Under the pieces are notes generated by a model that worked only from the letters and a program-made list of their open reading frames with translations, ran no database searches and had not been told where the DNA came from. From Mycobacterium seoulense (GTDB taxonomy: Bacteria; Actinomycetota; Actinomycetes; Mycobacteriales; Mycobacteriaceae), in the NCBI RefSeq assembly GCF_010731595.1, contig NZ_AP022582.1, positions 806,001 through 870,000 of the forward strand: DNA of 64,000 nt, given 5' to 3'. Both the position numbers and the translations under genes were made by a program. Below are positions 1-11,607 of this stretch, piece after piece; within the stretch, counting starts at the first letter, position 1, and every line of letters starts with the position of its first letter.

Positions 1-1473
1 GAGATGGCCTCCGAGGCCGGCCTGCAGGTCGACGAGATCGGCTTCCGTGAACTGATGGCCGAGCAGCGTCGCCGGGCCAAGGCCGACGCCGCCGCCCGCA
101 AGCACGCGCACGCCGACCTGAGCGCCTACCGGGAGCTGGTCGACGCCGGCCCCACCGAATTCACCGGGTTCGACGAATTGTCCTCCGAGGCAAGGATTCT
201 GGGCATCTTCGTCGACGGCAAACGGGTTCCGGTGGTGACCCACGGCTCGCAAACGGAAGCGGCCGGGGCGCACCAGGTCGAGCTGGTGCTCGACCGCACG
301 CCGCTCTACGCCGAGTCGGGCGGGCAGATCGCCGACGAGGGCACCATCAGCGGGACGGGAGCCTCGGAGTGCGCCCGCGCGGCGGTCACCGACGTGCAGA
401 AGATCGCCAAAACCCTGTGGGTGCACCGGGTCAACGTCGAGTCCGGGGAGTTCGTGGAGGGCGACACCGTCGTCGCGGCGGTCGACCCGGAATGGCGTCG
501 CGGGGCCACCCAGGGTCACTCGGGCACCCACATGGTGCATGCCGCGCTGCGACAAGTGCTGGGCCCCAACGCCGTTCAGGCGGGGTCGCTGAACCGCCCC
601 GGCTACCTGCGGTTCGACTTCAACTGGCAGGGGCCGCTGTCCGAGGACCAACGCACCCAGGTCGAGGAAGTGACCAACCAGGCCGTGCAGGCCGACTTCG
701 CGGTGCACACGTTCACCGAGCAGCTGGAGAAGGCCAAGGCGATGGGCGCGATGGCCATGTTCGGCGAGGCCTACCCGGACGAGGTCCGCGTGGTGGAGAT
801 CGGCGGGCCGTTCTCGCTGGAGCTCTGCGGTGGGACCCACGTGCACAACTCGGCGCAGATCGGACCGGTGACCATCCTGGGCGAATCATCGGTCGGGTCC
901 GGAGTCCGCCGGGTGGAGGCCTACGTCGGGCTGGATTCGTTTCGCCACCTGGCCAAGGAACGCGCCCTGATGGCGGGGCTGGCGTCGTCGCTGAAGGTGC
1001 CCTCCGACGAGGTGCCGGCCCGGGTGGCCGGCCTGGTGGAGCGGCTCAAGGCCGCCGAGAAGGAGCTCGAACGCGCCCGGCTGGCCGGCGCGCGCGCCGC
1101 CGCGACCAACGCCGCGGCCGGCGCGGAGCGGATCGGTAACGTCCGTGTGGTGGCGCAACGGATGTCGGCGGGGATGACGGCCGGCGACCTGCGTTCCCTG
1201 GTGGGCGACATCCGCGGCAAGCTCGGCAGCGATCCCGCGGTGGTGGCGCTGATCGCGGAGGGGGAGGGCGGCAGCGTGCCGTACGCGGTCGCCGCGAACC
1301 CCGCCGCCCAGGACCTCGGAATCCGCGCCAACGACCTGATCAAGCAGCTGGCCGCGACCGTCGATGGCCGCGGCGGGGGAAAGCCGGACCTGGCGCAGGG
1401 TTCGGGGAAGGACCCGACCCGCATCGACGCGGCGCTCGACGCGATCCGCTCCGAGATAGCGCGGGTCGGTTGA
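1..1473 (+). CDS. alaS: Alanine-tRNA ligase, C-terminal part (gene begins before the window)
   Basis: Charges tRNA-Ala with alanine and clears mischarged Ser/Gly-tRNA-Ala in the cytoplasm. The reading frame is open from the first base, so about 490 residues of a roughly 900-residue enzyme are visible and the catalytic N-terminal domain is missing. The editing domain is clear: HSGTHMVH at bases 517-540 (HxxxH) and CGGTH at 826-840 supply the metal-binding His/Cys set. After it come a charged helical linker and the DHHA1-type C-terminal domain, ending in an Ala/Gly-rich tail. The next gene starts directly after the stop codon, so alaS heads a co-transcribed run ruvX-mltG-aroE, the order known from M. 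tuberculosis Rv2555c-Rv2552c. Confidence 0.97.
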   Translation, partial: EMASEAGLQVDEIGFRELMAEQRRRAKADAAARKHAHADLSAYRELVDAGPTEFTGFDELSSEARILGIFVDGKRVPVVTHGSQTEAAGAHQVELVLDRTPLYAESGGQIADEGTISGTGASECARAAVTDVQKIAKTLWVHRVNVESGEFVEGDTVVAAVDPEWRRGATQGHSGTHMVHAALRQVLGPNAVQAGSLNRPGYLRFDFNWQGPLSEDQRTQVEEVTNQAVQADFAVHTFTEQLEKAKAMGAMAMFGEAYPDEVRVVEIGGPFSLELCGGTHVHNSAQIGPVTILGESSVGSGVRRVEAYVGLDSFRHLAKERALMAGLASSLKVPSDEVPARVAGLVERLKAAEKELERARLAGARAAATNAAAGAERIGNVRVVAQRMSAGMTAGDLRSLVGDIRGKLGSDPAVVALIAEGEGGSVPYAVAANPAAQDLGIRANDLIKQLAATVDGRGGGKPDLAQGSGKDPTRIDAALDAIRSEIARVG

Positions 1474-1983
1474 GTGGTCCCCGCACAGCATCGCTTGCCC
1501 GACCGGCCGGGCGACCCTGACCAGGATCCCGGACGCGGACGACGGATCGGCATCGACGTCGGCAGCGTGCGCATCGGCGTCGCCTGCAGCGACCCCGACG
1601 GCATCCTGGCCACGCCCGTGGAAACCGTGCGCCGCGACCGCTCGGGCAAACACGTGCGGCGGCTGGCCGAGCTGGCCGCGGAGCTCGGGGCGGTCGAGGT
1701 GGTCGTCGGGCTGCCGCGGACACTGGCCGACCGCACCGGCCCGTCGGCGATCGACGCGATGGAGCTGGCCGAGACGCTCGCCCAGCGGATCGCCCCCACA
1801 CCCGTGCGGCTGGCCGACGAGCGCCTGACCACCGTCAGCGCGCAGCGGTCGCTGCGCGCGGCCGGTGTGCGCGCCAGAGAGCAGCGGGCGGTGATCGACC
1901 AGGCGGCCGCGGTGGCCATCCTGCAGAGCTGGCTCGACCAACGGCGCGCCACCCTGGCGGCGGGGGAGCCCGCCGATGGTTGA
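1474..1983 (+). CDS. ruvX: Putative pre-16S rRNA nuclease / Holliday junction resolvase-like protein (YqgF family)
   Basis: This 169-residue protein has the RNase H-like YqgF fold. The N-terminal [17 protein letters not shown] carries the first catalytic Asp, the middle VVVGLPRTL is the second family motif, and [12 protein letters not shown] near residue 112 carries further acidic residues, with a conserved [11 protein letters not shown] close to the end. Family members mature the 16S rRNA 5' end in E. coli and were earlier called Holliday junction resolvases. The GTG start directly follows the alaS stop. The first 25 or so residues (Pro/Asp/Arg-rich) precede the fold, so a later start cannot be excluded. 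It overlaps mltG by 8 bases. Orthologue of Rv2554c. Confidence 0.93.
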   Translation: MVPAQHRLPDRPGDPDQDPGRGRRIGIDVGSVRIGVACSDPDGILATPVETVRRDRSGKHVRRLAELAAELGAVEVVVGLPRTLADRTGPSAIDAMELAETLAQRIAPTPVRLADERLTTVSAQRSLRAAGVRAREQRAVIDQAAAVAILQSWLDQRRATLAAGEPADG

Positions 1984-3217
1984 CAGCGCACGCCGCCAAC
2001 GGGCCGAGCCCGAGGAGGTCGGTCCGTCGCGAAAGCGCAGCCGCGTCGCCCGGAACCGGGCCGAGCGGGGGCGTCGCCGCCGGCGGTTCGCCGGCAAGAT
2101 CGTGCTCGCGGTCGTCGCCGTCGTCGTGCTGGTGGGCGTTTTCGTCGGCGCCAAGTTCTGGCACACGGTGTTCGGATCCGGCGACGACTACACCGGAAAC
2201 GGCGAGCGCGACGTCGTGATTCAGATCAAGGACGGCGACTCGACCACCAATGTCGGGGAGACGCTGCAGCACGAGCAGGTGATCAAGACCGTCCGGGCAT
2301 TCGTCAACGCCGCGCACGGCAACAGCAAGATCTCCTCGATCCAGCCCGGCTTCTACCGGATGCGCACCCAAATCCCGGCGGCCAACGCCGTCGCACGGCT
2401 GGCCGACCCGGACAACCGGGTGGGCCGGCTGGTGATCCCGGAGGGCCGTCAGCTCGACGACACCACCGACATGAAGACCAACAAGGTGACCCCGGGCATC
2501 TTGACGCTGATCTCCCGCTCGACGTGCGTGACCCTGGACGGCAACCAGCGCTGCGTCGCGGTGGAGGAGCTGCGGGCGGCCGCGACCAACAGCACCCCGG
2601 CCGCGCTGGCGGTGCCGCCGTGGGCCGTCGAGCCGTTCACCGAGCTCGGTAAGGACCATCGGCGGATCGAGGGCCTGATCGCGCCGGGCACCTTCAACGT
2701 CGACCCGTCGGCCTCGGCCGAGACCATCCTGTCCAGCCTGATCAGCGCCGGCGCCGTCGAGTACATGAAGTCCGGTTTGGTGGACACCGCCCAGGCCATG
2801 GGCCTGTCGCCCTACGACATCCTGGTGGTGGCGTCGCTGGTGGAGCAGGAGTCCAAATCGCAGGACTTCGCGAAGGTCGCCCAGGTCATCTACAACCGCC
2901 TGCACGCCCACCACACGCTGGAATTCGATTCGACGGTCAACTATCCGCTGGACCGCCGCGAGGTGGCCACCACCGACGCCGACCGGGCCCAGAAGACGCC
3001 GTGGAACACCTACGTGTCGCAGGGCCTGCCGGCGACGGCGATCTGTTCGCCCGGCGTCGACGCGCTGCACGCCGCCGAGCATCCCGAGCCCGGTGACTGG
3101 TTGTACTTCGTCACCATCGACGCCCAGGGCACGACGCTGTTCACCAAGGATTATCAGCAGCACCTGGCCAATATCGAGCTGGCTAAGCGCAACGGTGTCC
3201 TCGACTCGGCCCGTTAG
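1976..3217 (+). CDS. mltG: Endolytic murein transglycosylase MltG (YceG family)
   Basis: A 413-residue inner-membrane protein predicted to cleave nascent glycan strands and so end peptidoglycan elongation. Residues 1-38 are very basic and cytoplasmic, residues 40-62 form a single membrane helix ([19 protein letters not shown]), and the rest is extracytoplasmic. The catalytic region reads [20 protein letters not shown]; the Glu of VEQES corresponds to the catalytic Glu of the family, followed by the typical VIYNRL. The ending [21 protein letters not shown] is also family-typical. Its ATG lies inside ruvX and its end overlaps aroE, indicating translational coupling. Orthologue of Rv2553c. Confidence 0.95.
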   Translation: MVDSARRQRAEPEEVGPSRKRSRVARNRAERGRRRRRFAGKIVLAVVAVVVLVGVFVGAKFWHTVFGSGDDYTGNGERDVVIQIKDGDSTTNVGETLQHEQVIKTVRAFVNAAHGNSKISSIQPGFYRMRTQIPAANAVARLADPDNRVGRLVIPEGRQLDDTTDMKTNKVTPGILTLISRSTCVTLDGNQRCVAVEELRAAATNSTPAALAVPPWAVEPFTELGKDHRRIEGLIAPGTFNVDPSASAETILSSLISAGAVEYMKSGLVDTAQAMGLSPYDILVVASLVEQESKSQDFAKVAQVIYNRLHAHHTLEFDSTVNYPLDRREVATTDADRAQKTPWNTYVSQGLPATAICSPGVDALHAAEHPEPGDWLYFVTIDAQGTTLFTKDYQQHLANIELAKRNGVLDSAR

Positions 3218-4034
3218 GGCGCCCGGCCCGGGCGCCGGGCGAAAAGCGGCGGTGCTCGGCAAGCCGATCGCCCACTCGAAGTCCCCGCAACTGCACCTGG
3301 CCGCCTACCGGGCGCTGGGCCTGCACGACTGGAGCTACGAGCGCATCGAGTGCGACGCCGAGCGGCTGCCCGCGGTCGTCGGCGGGTTCGGCCCCGAGTG
3401 GGTCGGTGTGTCGGTGACGATGCCCGGCAAGTTCGCCGCGCTGCGGTTCGCCGACGAGCGCACCGAACGGGCGGAGCGCGTCGGGTCGGCCAACACCCTG
3501 GTCCGCACGCCCGCGGGCTGGCGGGCCGACAACACCGACATCGACGGCGTCGCGGGGGCGCTGGCGTCACAAGGGGAAGTGGCCGGGCCGGCGCTGGTCT
3601 GTGGATCGGGTGGCACCGCGCCGGCGGCCGTCCTGGGGCTGGCCCAACTGGGTGTCAGCGCCATCACCGTCGTCGCGCGCAACCCCGCCAAGGCCGCCCG
3701 GCTGGTGGAACTCGGCGGGGGGATCGGGGTGCCGACGCGGTTCGTGGGTCTGGACAGCGACGGGCTGGCCGGCGCGGTGGCCGCCGCGGAGGTGCTGGTC
3801 AGCACCATCCCCGCGGACGTCGCGGCGCGGTACGCGGACACCTTCGCGCCGATCCCGGTGCTGCTCGACGCCGTCTACGACCCGTGGCCCACGCCGCTGG
3901 CCGCCGCGGTGGCCGCCGCCGGCGGCCGCGTGATCAGCGGGCTGCAGATGCTGCTGCATCAGGCGTTTACCCAAGTCGAGCTATTCACAGGGCTCCCGGC
4001 GCCGCGCGAGGCCATGGCCGCAGCCCTGGGCTAA
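3195..4034 (+). CDS. aroE: Shikimate 5-dehydrogenase
   Basis: Reduces 3-dehydroshikimate to shikimate with NADPH. The protein (about 279 residues) shows the substrate-binding GKPIAHSKSPQLH, VSVTMPGK with the catalytic Lys, NTDIDG, the nucleotide loop GSGGTAPA, and the C-terminal SGLQMLLHQAF. The frame is open far into mltG, so the start was chosen: GTG at 3195, overlapping mltG by 23 bases, gives a length near the 269 residues of M. tuberculosis AroE. GTG at 3252 is possible but would remove the first strand. It is separated from the other aro genes by the prepilin-peptidase gene. Confidence 0.95.
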   Translation: MSSTRPVRAPGPGAGRKAAVLGKPIAHSKSPQLHLAAYRALGLHDWSYERIECDAERLPAVVGGFGPEWVGVSVTMPGKFAALRFADERTERAERVGSANTLVRTPAGWRADNTDIDGVAGALASQGEVAGPALVCGSGGTAPAAVLGLAQLGVSAITVVARNPAKAARLVELGGGIGVPTRFVGLDSDGLAGAVAAAEVLVSTIPADVAARYADTFAPIPVLLDAVYDPWPTPLAAAVAAAGGRVISGLQMLLHQAFTQVELFTGLPAPREAMAAALG

Positions 4035-4045
4035 CGTCCCGCGGC

Positions 4046-4480
4046 ATGCGGGTGACGGCGGGGATCGTGGTGCTGGTCTGGCTGGCGGTGTTGAGCGGCT
4101 ACGACGTCCGTGAGCGCCGATTGCCGAACCTGTTGACGCTGCCCGGCGCCGCGGTGATCCTGCTGGCGGCGGCCGGGGCCGGGCGCGGCTGGCCCGCGCT
4201 CGCCGGGGCGGCCGCGCTGACCGCGACCTATCTGGCGGTCCACCTGGCGGCCCCGGCGGGGATGGGCGCCGGGGACGTCAAGCTCGCGATCGGCCTCGGG
4301 GCGCTGGCCGGCTGTTTCGGCGCCGGGGTGTGGTCCCTGGCGGCGCTGGCCGCGCCGCTGCTGACCGTGACGTGGGCCCTGACGGGCCGGCTCGTCGGCG
4401 GCGCGGGTGCCGCGCCGGTGCCGCACGGCCCGTCGATGTGCGTGGCCACCGCCGCCGCGATCGGGCTGGTTCTCGTCTGA
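4046..4480 (+). CDS. Type IV prepilin peptidase-like membrane protein (A24 family, short form)
   Basis: A 144-residue hydrophobic protein with about four membrane segments. It has the two Asp-containing signatures of A24 aspartyl peptidases: [11 protein letters not shown] near residue 17 and [10 protein letters not shown] near residue 75. The methyltransferase half of full-length PilD is missing, as in other short actinobacterial forms. Such enzymes cleave prepilin or Flp/Tad-pilin leader peptides, but no pilin gene is visible here, so the substrate is unknown. It starts 11 bases after aroE and matches Rv2551c in position. In M. tuberculosis about ten genes lie between it and the next aro gene; here the gap is only 55 bases. 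Confidence 0.88.
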   Translation: MRVTAGIVVLVWLAVLSGYDVRERRLPNLLTLPGAAVILLAAAGAGRGWPALAGAAALTATYLAVHLAAPAGMGAGDVKLAIGLGALAGCFGAGVWSLAALAAPLLTVTWALTGRLVGGAGAAPVPHGPSMCVATAAAIGLVLV

Positions 4481-4535
4481 CCGGCGGCGGCGCGCGGATT
4501 TAAGCCCGCCCGGGCACACATGGGAAGATGATCGG

Positions 4536-7823
<3,288 letters not shown>

Positions 7824-7826
7824 GCC

Positions 7827-8537
7827 TTACCCGGCTTCGGGCTTGGTGTGCTCGTCGCCGGGCTTGCGGATCACCTCGGTTTTGGGGTCGTCCTCGGTCT
7901 TGGCGATCGTTTCGGTGGGGGCGTCACGCTCGGCCGTTTCAGTGGGCGCCTCGCGCTCGGCCGTGGCGACCGCCGCGGTCCGCTCCTCGTGCTGCGCTCC
8001 GGCCGCGGGGATCTCCCCGGTCGGCGCATCGTCACCGCGCACCGCCGAGAACACGTCGGTGTCACTGTCCCGCCCCTGCTTGTCGCCAAGGCCGTGGCGC
8101 TTCTCCGGCTCCTTCTCGTACTGCCGGTCAACCCGCCAACGGCCGATGGTGACGCCGATGATCCCGGGCAGGAACACGCAGAGCGCGGTGAACGCCGCGA
8201 ACGTGGTCAGCTCGTTGATCAGCCCGCCCGTGTAGAGGCCCTTGTACACCAGCGCGATGAGCCAGGAGACGGCGCCGGACAGGACACCGGCCAGCAGCCC
8301 GGCCAGCAGCCAGGTCATCGCCAGGTCGCGACGCCGGTCGGGGTCCCGGTTCGCGTTGGCGTCGGCCCGGCCGTCGAATACCCCCCATACGGCCACGCCG
8401 ATGATGAACAACAGGAGCAGTGCCACGCTGAAAAGCCCGGCCTGCGTCTGCCACGCGTTGATCAACGCGCCTTGGAACAACCGAACCACTACCATCGCCG
8501 CGGCGTAGACCAATCCGCGCAGCATCCAGGACCTCAT
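7827..8537 (-). CDS. Conserved multi-pass membrane protein with charged C-terminal tail (Rv2536-like)
   Basis: About 236 residues, function unknown. Four likely membrane helices occupy the first 150 residues (for example LRGLVYAAAMVVVRLF, VALLLLFIIGVAVWGVF and WLLAGLLAGVLSGAVSWLIALVY). The remaining third is hydrophilic and acidic with short repeats of the type APTET. The ATG at 8537 was preferred over a TTG two codons upstream. Its position and topology match Rv2536, which also lies opposite between aroQ and pepQ. It starts 33 bases from pepQ on the other strand, so the two share a very compact divergent promoter region. Confidence 0.85.
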   Translation of the reverse strand: MRSWMLRGLVYAAAMVVVRLFQGALINAWQTQAGLFSVALLLLFIIGVAVWGVFDGRADANANRDPDRRRDLAMTWLLAGLLAGVLSGAVSWLIALVYKGLYTGGLINELTTFAAFTALCVFLPGIIGVTIGRWRVDRQYEKEPEKRHGLGDKQGRDSDTDVFSAVRGDDAPTGEIPAAGAQHEERTAAVATAEREAPTETAERDAPTETIAKTEDDPKTEVIRKPGDEHTKPEAG

Positions 8538-8570
8538 GGGCAATCAGCGTAGCGAGTACCGTCAAGGGTC

Positions 8571-9689
8571 GTGACACATTCTCAGCGTCGGGACAATCTG
8601 AAAGCGCAAATCGGGGCCGCTGGACTGGACGCGATGCTGGTCAGCGACCTGAACAACGTCCGCTACCTGTCCGGCTTCACCGGATCGAACGGCGCGTTGC
8701 TGGTTTTCGCCGACGATCGCGGTCCGGTGCTGGCCACCGACGGCCGGTATCGCACCCAGGCCGCCGAGCAGGCGCCGGGACTCGAGATCGCCATTGAGCG
8801 CGCTCTGGGGCGCTACCTCGTCGGCCGGGCCGCCGAGGACGGTGTGGCGAGGCTGGGCTTCGAAAGCAACGTGGTGACCGTCGACGCGTTCGACGCCCTG
8901 ACCAGCGAGCTCGGTGAACGCAAGGCGGCCACCGAGCTGGTGCGGGCCGCCGGCACCGTCGAGGGGCTGCGTGAGGTCAAGGACGACGGCGAGGTGGCGC
9001 TGCTGCGGCTGGCCTGCGAGACGGCCGACGCCGCGCTCGCGGAGCTGGTGGAGCGCGGCGGCCTGCGGCCCGGGCGAACCGAGCGCGAGGTGAGCCGCGA
9101 GCTGGAGGCCCTGATGCTCGACCACGGCGCCGACGCCATCTCCTTCGAGACCATCGTGGCCGCCGGCCCCAACTCGGCGATCCCGCATCACCGCCCCACC
9201 GACGCGGCCCTGGCGACGGGCGACTTCGTCAAGATCGACTTCGGCGCGCTGGTGGCCGGCTATCACTCCGACATGACCCGCACCTTCGTGCTCGGCAAGG
9301 CCGCCGACTGGCAACTCGAGATCTACCAGCTGGTCGCCGACGCGCAGCGGGCCGGCCGCGAGGCGCTCCGCCCGGGCGCAAGCCTGCGCGATGTCGACGG
9401 CGCCGCGCGCCGGCTGATCGTCGAGGCGGGCTACGGCGAGCACTTCGGCCACGGGCTGGGGCACGGCGTGGGGTTACAGATCCACGAGGCGCCGGGAATC
9501 GGGGCCACGTCCACCGGCACGCTGCTGGCGGGCTCCGTCGTGACCGTCGAACCGGGCGTCTACCTGCCGGGTCGCGGCGGCGTGCGCATCGAGGACACCC
9601 TGGTCGTGCCCGGCGAGACGGCGGCGACCGGCGGGCGGGCACCGGAACTGCTGACCAGGTTTCCCAAGGAGCTGGCCGTTCTCAGCTAG
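8571..9689 (+). CDS. pepQ: Xaa-Pro dipeptidase/aminopeptidase (M24 family)
   Basis: A cytoplasmic metallopeptidase of 372 residues predicted to cleave Xaa-Pro bonds. An N-terminal creatinase-like domain (residues 1-130) precedes the pita-bread M24 domain. Metal ligands appear in order: FVKIDFGALVAGYHSDMTRT (two Asp), HFGHGLGHGVGLQIHE (His), VVTVEPGVYLPG (Glu) and GVRIEDTLVV (Glu). GTG start preceded by AAGGGTC. The length equals that of M. tuberculosis PepQ (Rv2535c). Position next to efp is conserved in many bacteria. Confidence 0.95.
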   Translation: MTHSQRRDNLKAQIGAAGLDAMLVSDLNNVRYLSGFTGSNGALLVFADDRGPVLATDGRYRTQAAEQAPGLEIAIERALGRYLVGRAAEDGVARLGFESNVVTVDAFDALTSELGERKAATELVRAAGTVEGLREVKDDGEVALLRLACETADAALAELVERGGLRPGRTEREVSRELEALMLDHGADAISFETIVAAGPNSAIPHHRPTDAALATGDFVKIDFGALVAGYHSDMTRTFVLGKAADWQLEIYQLVADAQRAGREALRPGASLRDVDGAARRLIVEAGYGEHFGHGLGHGVGLQIHEAPGIGATSTGTLLAGSVVTVEPGVYLPGRGGVRIEDTLVVPGETAATGGRAPELLTRFPKELAVLS

Positions 9690-9739
9690 GCAAACCGCGC
9701 CATGTGGCGGACCGGGGCCCCGGGGTAAAGTCTGGTGGC

Positions 9740-9961
9740 GTGAGCGGGGTGGAGCCAATCGAACGTGGTCTGGCGCGCCTGCGGGATTTTCGGTGGGACG
9801 TACACGCCCAGCCCTTGCGGGAGATGCGGCTGGAGATCGACATCGTGTATTTCGCGGTCCCCGTGCCGTTCACCGGCGGGAGAAAACTGAACGTTCCCCT
9901 GCTGACGATGATCAAGCCGCTGCGGCCTTCGCCGGACGAGCCGACCGAGGCCGGCCCCTAA
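9740..9961 (+). CDS. Possible small protein of unknown function
   Basis: An open frame of 73 codons from a GTG at 9740 in the 397-base gap between pepQ and efp. It can be extended to 9704. The predicted product is soluble with a central hydrophobic stretch (LEIDIVYFAVPVPF) and a Pro-rich end. I do not recognise a family. Opposite-strand frames also exist here, and high GC makes spurious frames common, so coding status is uncertain. If it is not a gene, this stretch is simply the pepQ-efp spacer. Confidence 0.35.
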   Translation: MSGVEPIERGLARLRDFRWDVHAQPLREMRLEIDIVYFAVPVPFTGGRKLNVPLLTMIKPLRPSPDEPTEAGP

Positions 9962-10086
9962 CCCGTACGGCGGGGTTCCATGGGCCACCCGACGCGCCGG
10001 GCCCGGCCGCGACGCGCCTTAGACTGACGAACACATCGCAGACAGCTCGCGAACGACTGTCCCATTCCTAGGAGATACACCGAACC

Positions 10087-10650
10087 GTGGCAAGCACCGC
10101 CGATTTCAAGAACGGACTGGTGCTGGTGATCGACGGCCAACTCTGGCAGATCGTCGAATTCCAGCATGTCAAACCCGGCAAGGGTCCGGCCTTCGTGCGC
10201 ACCAAGCTGAAAAACGTGCTGTCCGGCAAGGTCGTCGACAAGACCTACAACGCGGGGGTGAAGGTGGAAACGGCGACCGTCGACCGGCGCGACACCACGT
10301 ACCTGTACCGCGACGGCTCGGACTTCGTGTTCATGGACAGCCAGGACTACGAGCAGCACCCGCTGCCGGAGTCGCTGGTCGGCGACGCCGCCCGGTTCCT
10401 GCTGGAGGGCCTGCCGGTGCAGGTGGCGTTCCACAACGGGGCGCCGCTGTACATCGAACTGCCGGTGTCGGTCGAGATGGAGGTCACCCACACCGAGCCC
10501 GGCCTGCAGGGCGACCGGTCCAGCGCCGGCACCAAACCCGCCACCGTCGAGACGGGGGCGGAGATCCAGGTGCCGCTGTTCATCAACACCGGCGACAAGC
10601 TGAAGGTGGACACGCGCGACGGCAGCTACCTGGGGCGCGTCAACGCGTGA
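10087..10650 (+). CDS. efp: Elongation factor P
   Basis: Relieves ribosome stalling at polyproline stretches. The 187-residue protein matches M. tuberculosis Efp nearly throughout. The KOW-like domain I carries the loop PGKGPA at residues 30-35, with Lys32 at the tip that is modified in some other bacteria. Two OB domains follow, ending in the typical [16 protein letters not shown] start with GGAG about a dozen bases upstream. It overlaps nusB by four bases. Confidence 0.97.
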   Translation: MASTADFKNGLVLVIDGQLWQIVEFQHVKPGKGPAFVRTKLKNVLSGKVVDKTYNAGVKVETATVDRRDTTYLYRDGSDFVFMDSQDYEQHPLPESLVGDAARFLLEGLPVQVAFHNGAPLYIELPVSVEMEVTHTEPGLQGDRSSAGTKPATVETGAEIQVPLFINTGDKLKVDTRDGSYLGRVNA

Positions 10651-11144
10651 GCAGGCCCGTCAGGGGACGCCATCAGGCCCGCAAGCGCGCCGTTGACCTG
10701 CTGTTCGAGGCCGAGGCCCGCGGGCTGGGCGCGGCCGAGGTCGTCGACGTGCGCGCCGCGCTGGCCGAAACCAACGCCGACGTGGCGCCGCTGCAGCCGT
10801 ACACGGTCGCGGCCGCCCGCGGCGTCGGCGAGCACGCCGCCCACATCGACGACCTGATCAGCTCGCACCTGCAGGGCTGGACGCTGGACCGGCTGCCCGC
10901 CGTCGATCGGGCCATCCTGCGGGTCGCCGTGTGGGAGTTGCTCTACGCCGACGACGTCCCGGAGCCGGTCGCCGTGGACGAGGCCGTGCAACTGGCCAAG
11001 GAGCTGTCCACCGACGAGTCGCCGGCCTTCGTCAACGGCGTGCTGGGTCAGGTGATGGTGGTGACGCCGCAGATCCGGGCGGCCGCCGCTGCGGTCCGTG
11101 CGGGCGCCGCCGCCGCGGCGGAGAACGAGGAACCCCGGGCGTGA
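10647..11144 (+). CDS. nusB: Transcription antitermination factor NusB
   Basis: RNA-binding helical protein of the boxA antitermination complex that supports rRNA transcription with NusE. 165 residues: [21 protein letters not shown] at the N-terminus is the family start, and [20 protein letters not shown] plus [12 protein letters not shown] are the conserved later helices. The last 30 residues are an Ala-rich extension typical of mycobacteria. GTG start overlaps the efp stop, and the next gene overlaps its own end. Confidence 0.95.
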   Translation: MSRPVRGRHQARKRAVDLLFEAEARGLGAAEVVDVRAALAETNADVAPLQPYTVAAARGVGEHAAHIDDLISSHLQGWTLDRLPAVDRAILRVAVWELLYADDVPEPVAVDEAVQLAKELSTDESPAFVNGVLGQVMVVTPQIRAAAAAVRAGAAAAAENEEPRA

Positions 11145-11530
11145 CCCGGCTGGAGCTGCGCGTCGTCGTCGCGGGGTTGCTGGCCGCGACGGTGGTGCTG
11201 GGCGCCGTGGTGTGCGCCGCCTTCGGGTGGACGATCGTCGCGTCGGCGCTGTCCATCTACGCGCTCGCTGTGGGCGCCTGGCTGTATCACTGCGTCGAAC
11301 GCCTGATCGTCGCCCGCCGCATCAGCACCGTTCGCTCGGCCGCCAGGCCGCTGCAGCCGCTGCTGCCGGTGATGGCCGCGATCATGGGTTTGACGCAGTC
11401 GGTGGTCAGGTCGCTGACCGACGTCACCGAGCTACCGGCCCGGCGCTGGGACCTTCCGGTGCTGCGCTGGGTGGACGGGACGCGCGCCAATCGGCGCGTG
11501 GTGGACGCCGACGACGAGCTGGACGGCTGA
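11141..11530 (+). CDS. Conserved membrane protein (Rv2532c-like)
   Basis: 129 residues, function unknown. Two hydrophobic helices fill residues 8-55 ([21 protein letters not shown] and [21 protein letters not shown]). The rest is a basic/amphipathic cytoplasmic tail with a possible third weak helix near [11 protein letters not shown]. The GTG start overlaps nusB by four bases, so it belongs to the efp-nusB transcript. Corresponds by position to Rv2532c. Confidence 0.8.
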   Translation: MTRLELRVVVAGLLAATVVLGAVVCAAFGWTIVASALSIYALAVGAWLYHCVERLIVARRISTVRSAARPLQPLLPVMAAIMGLTQSVVRSLTDVTELPARRWDLPVLRWVDGTRANRRVVDADDELDG

Positions 11531-11607
11531 TCGGGCTCACGCGAAACGATCACGTGGGCGGCGCGGCGGGGTGAGAATACAAGTCGCTCAGAAGAACAGG
11601 TGACGTC

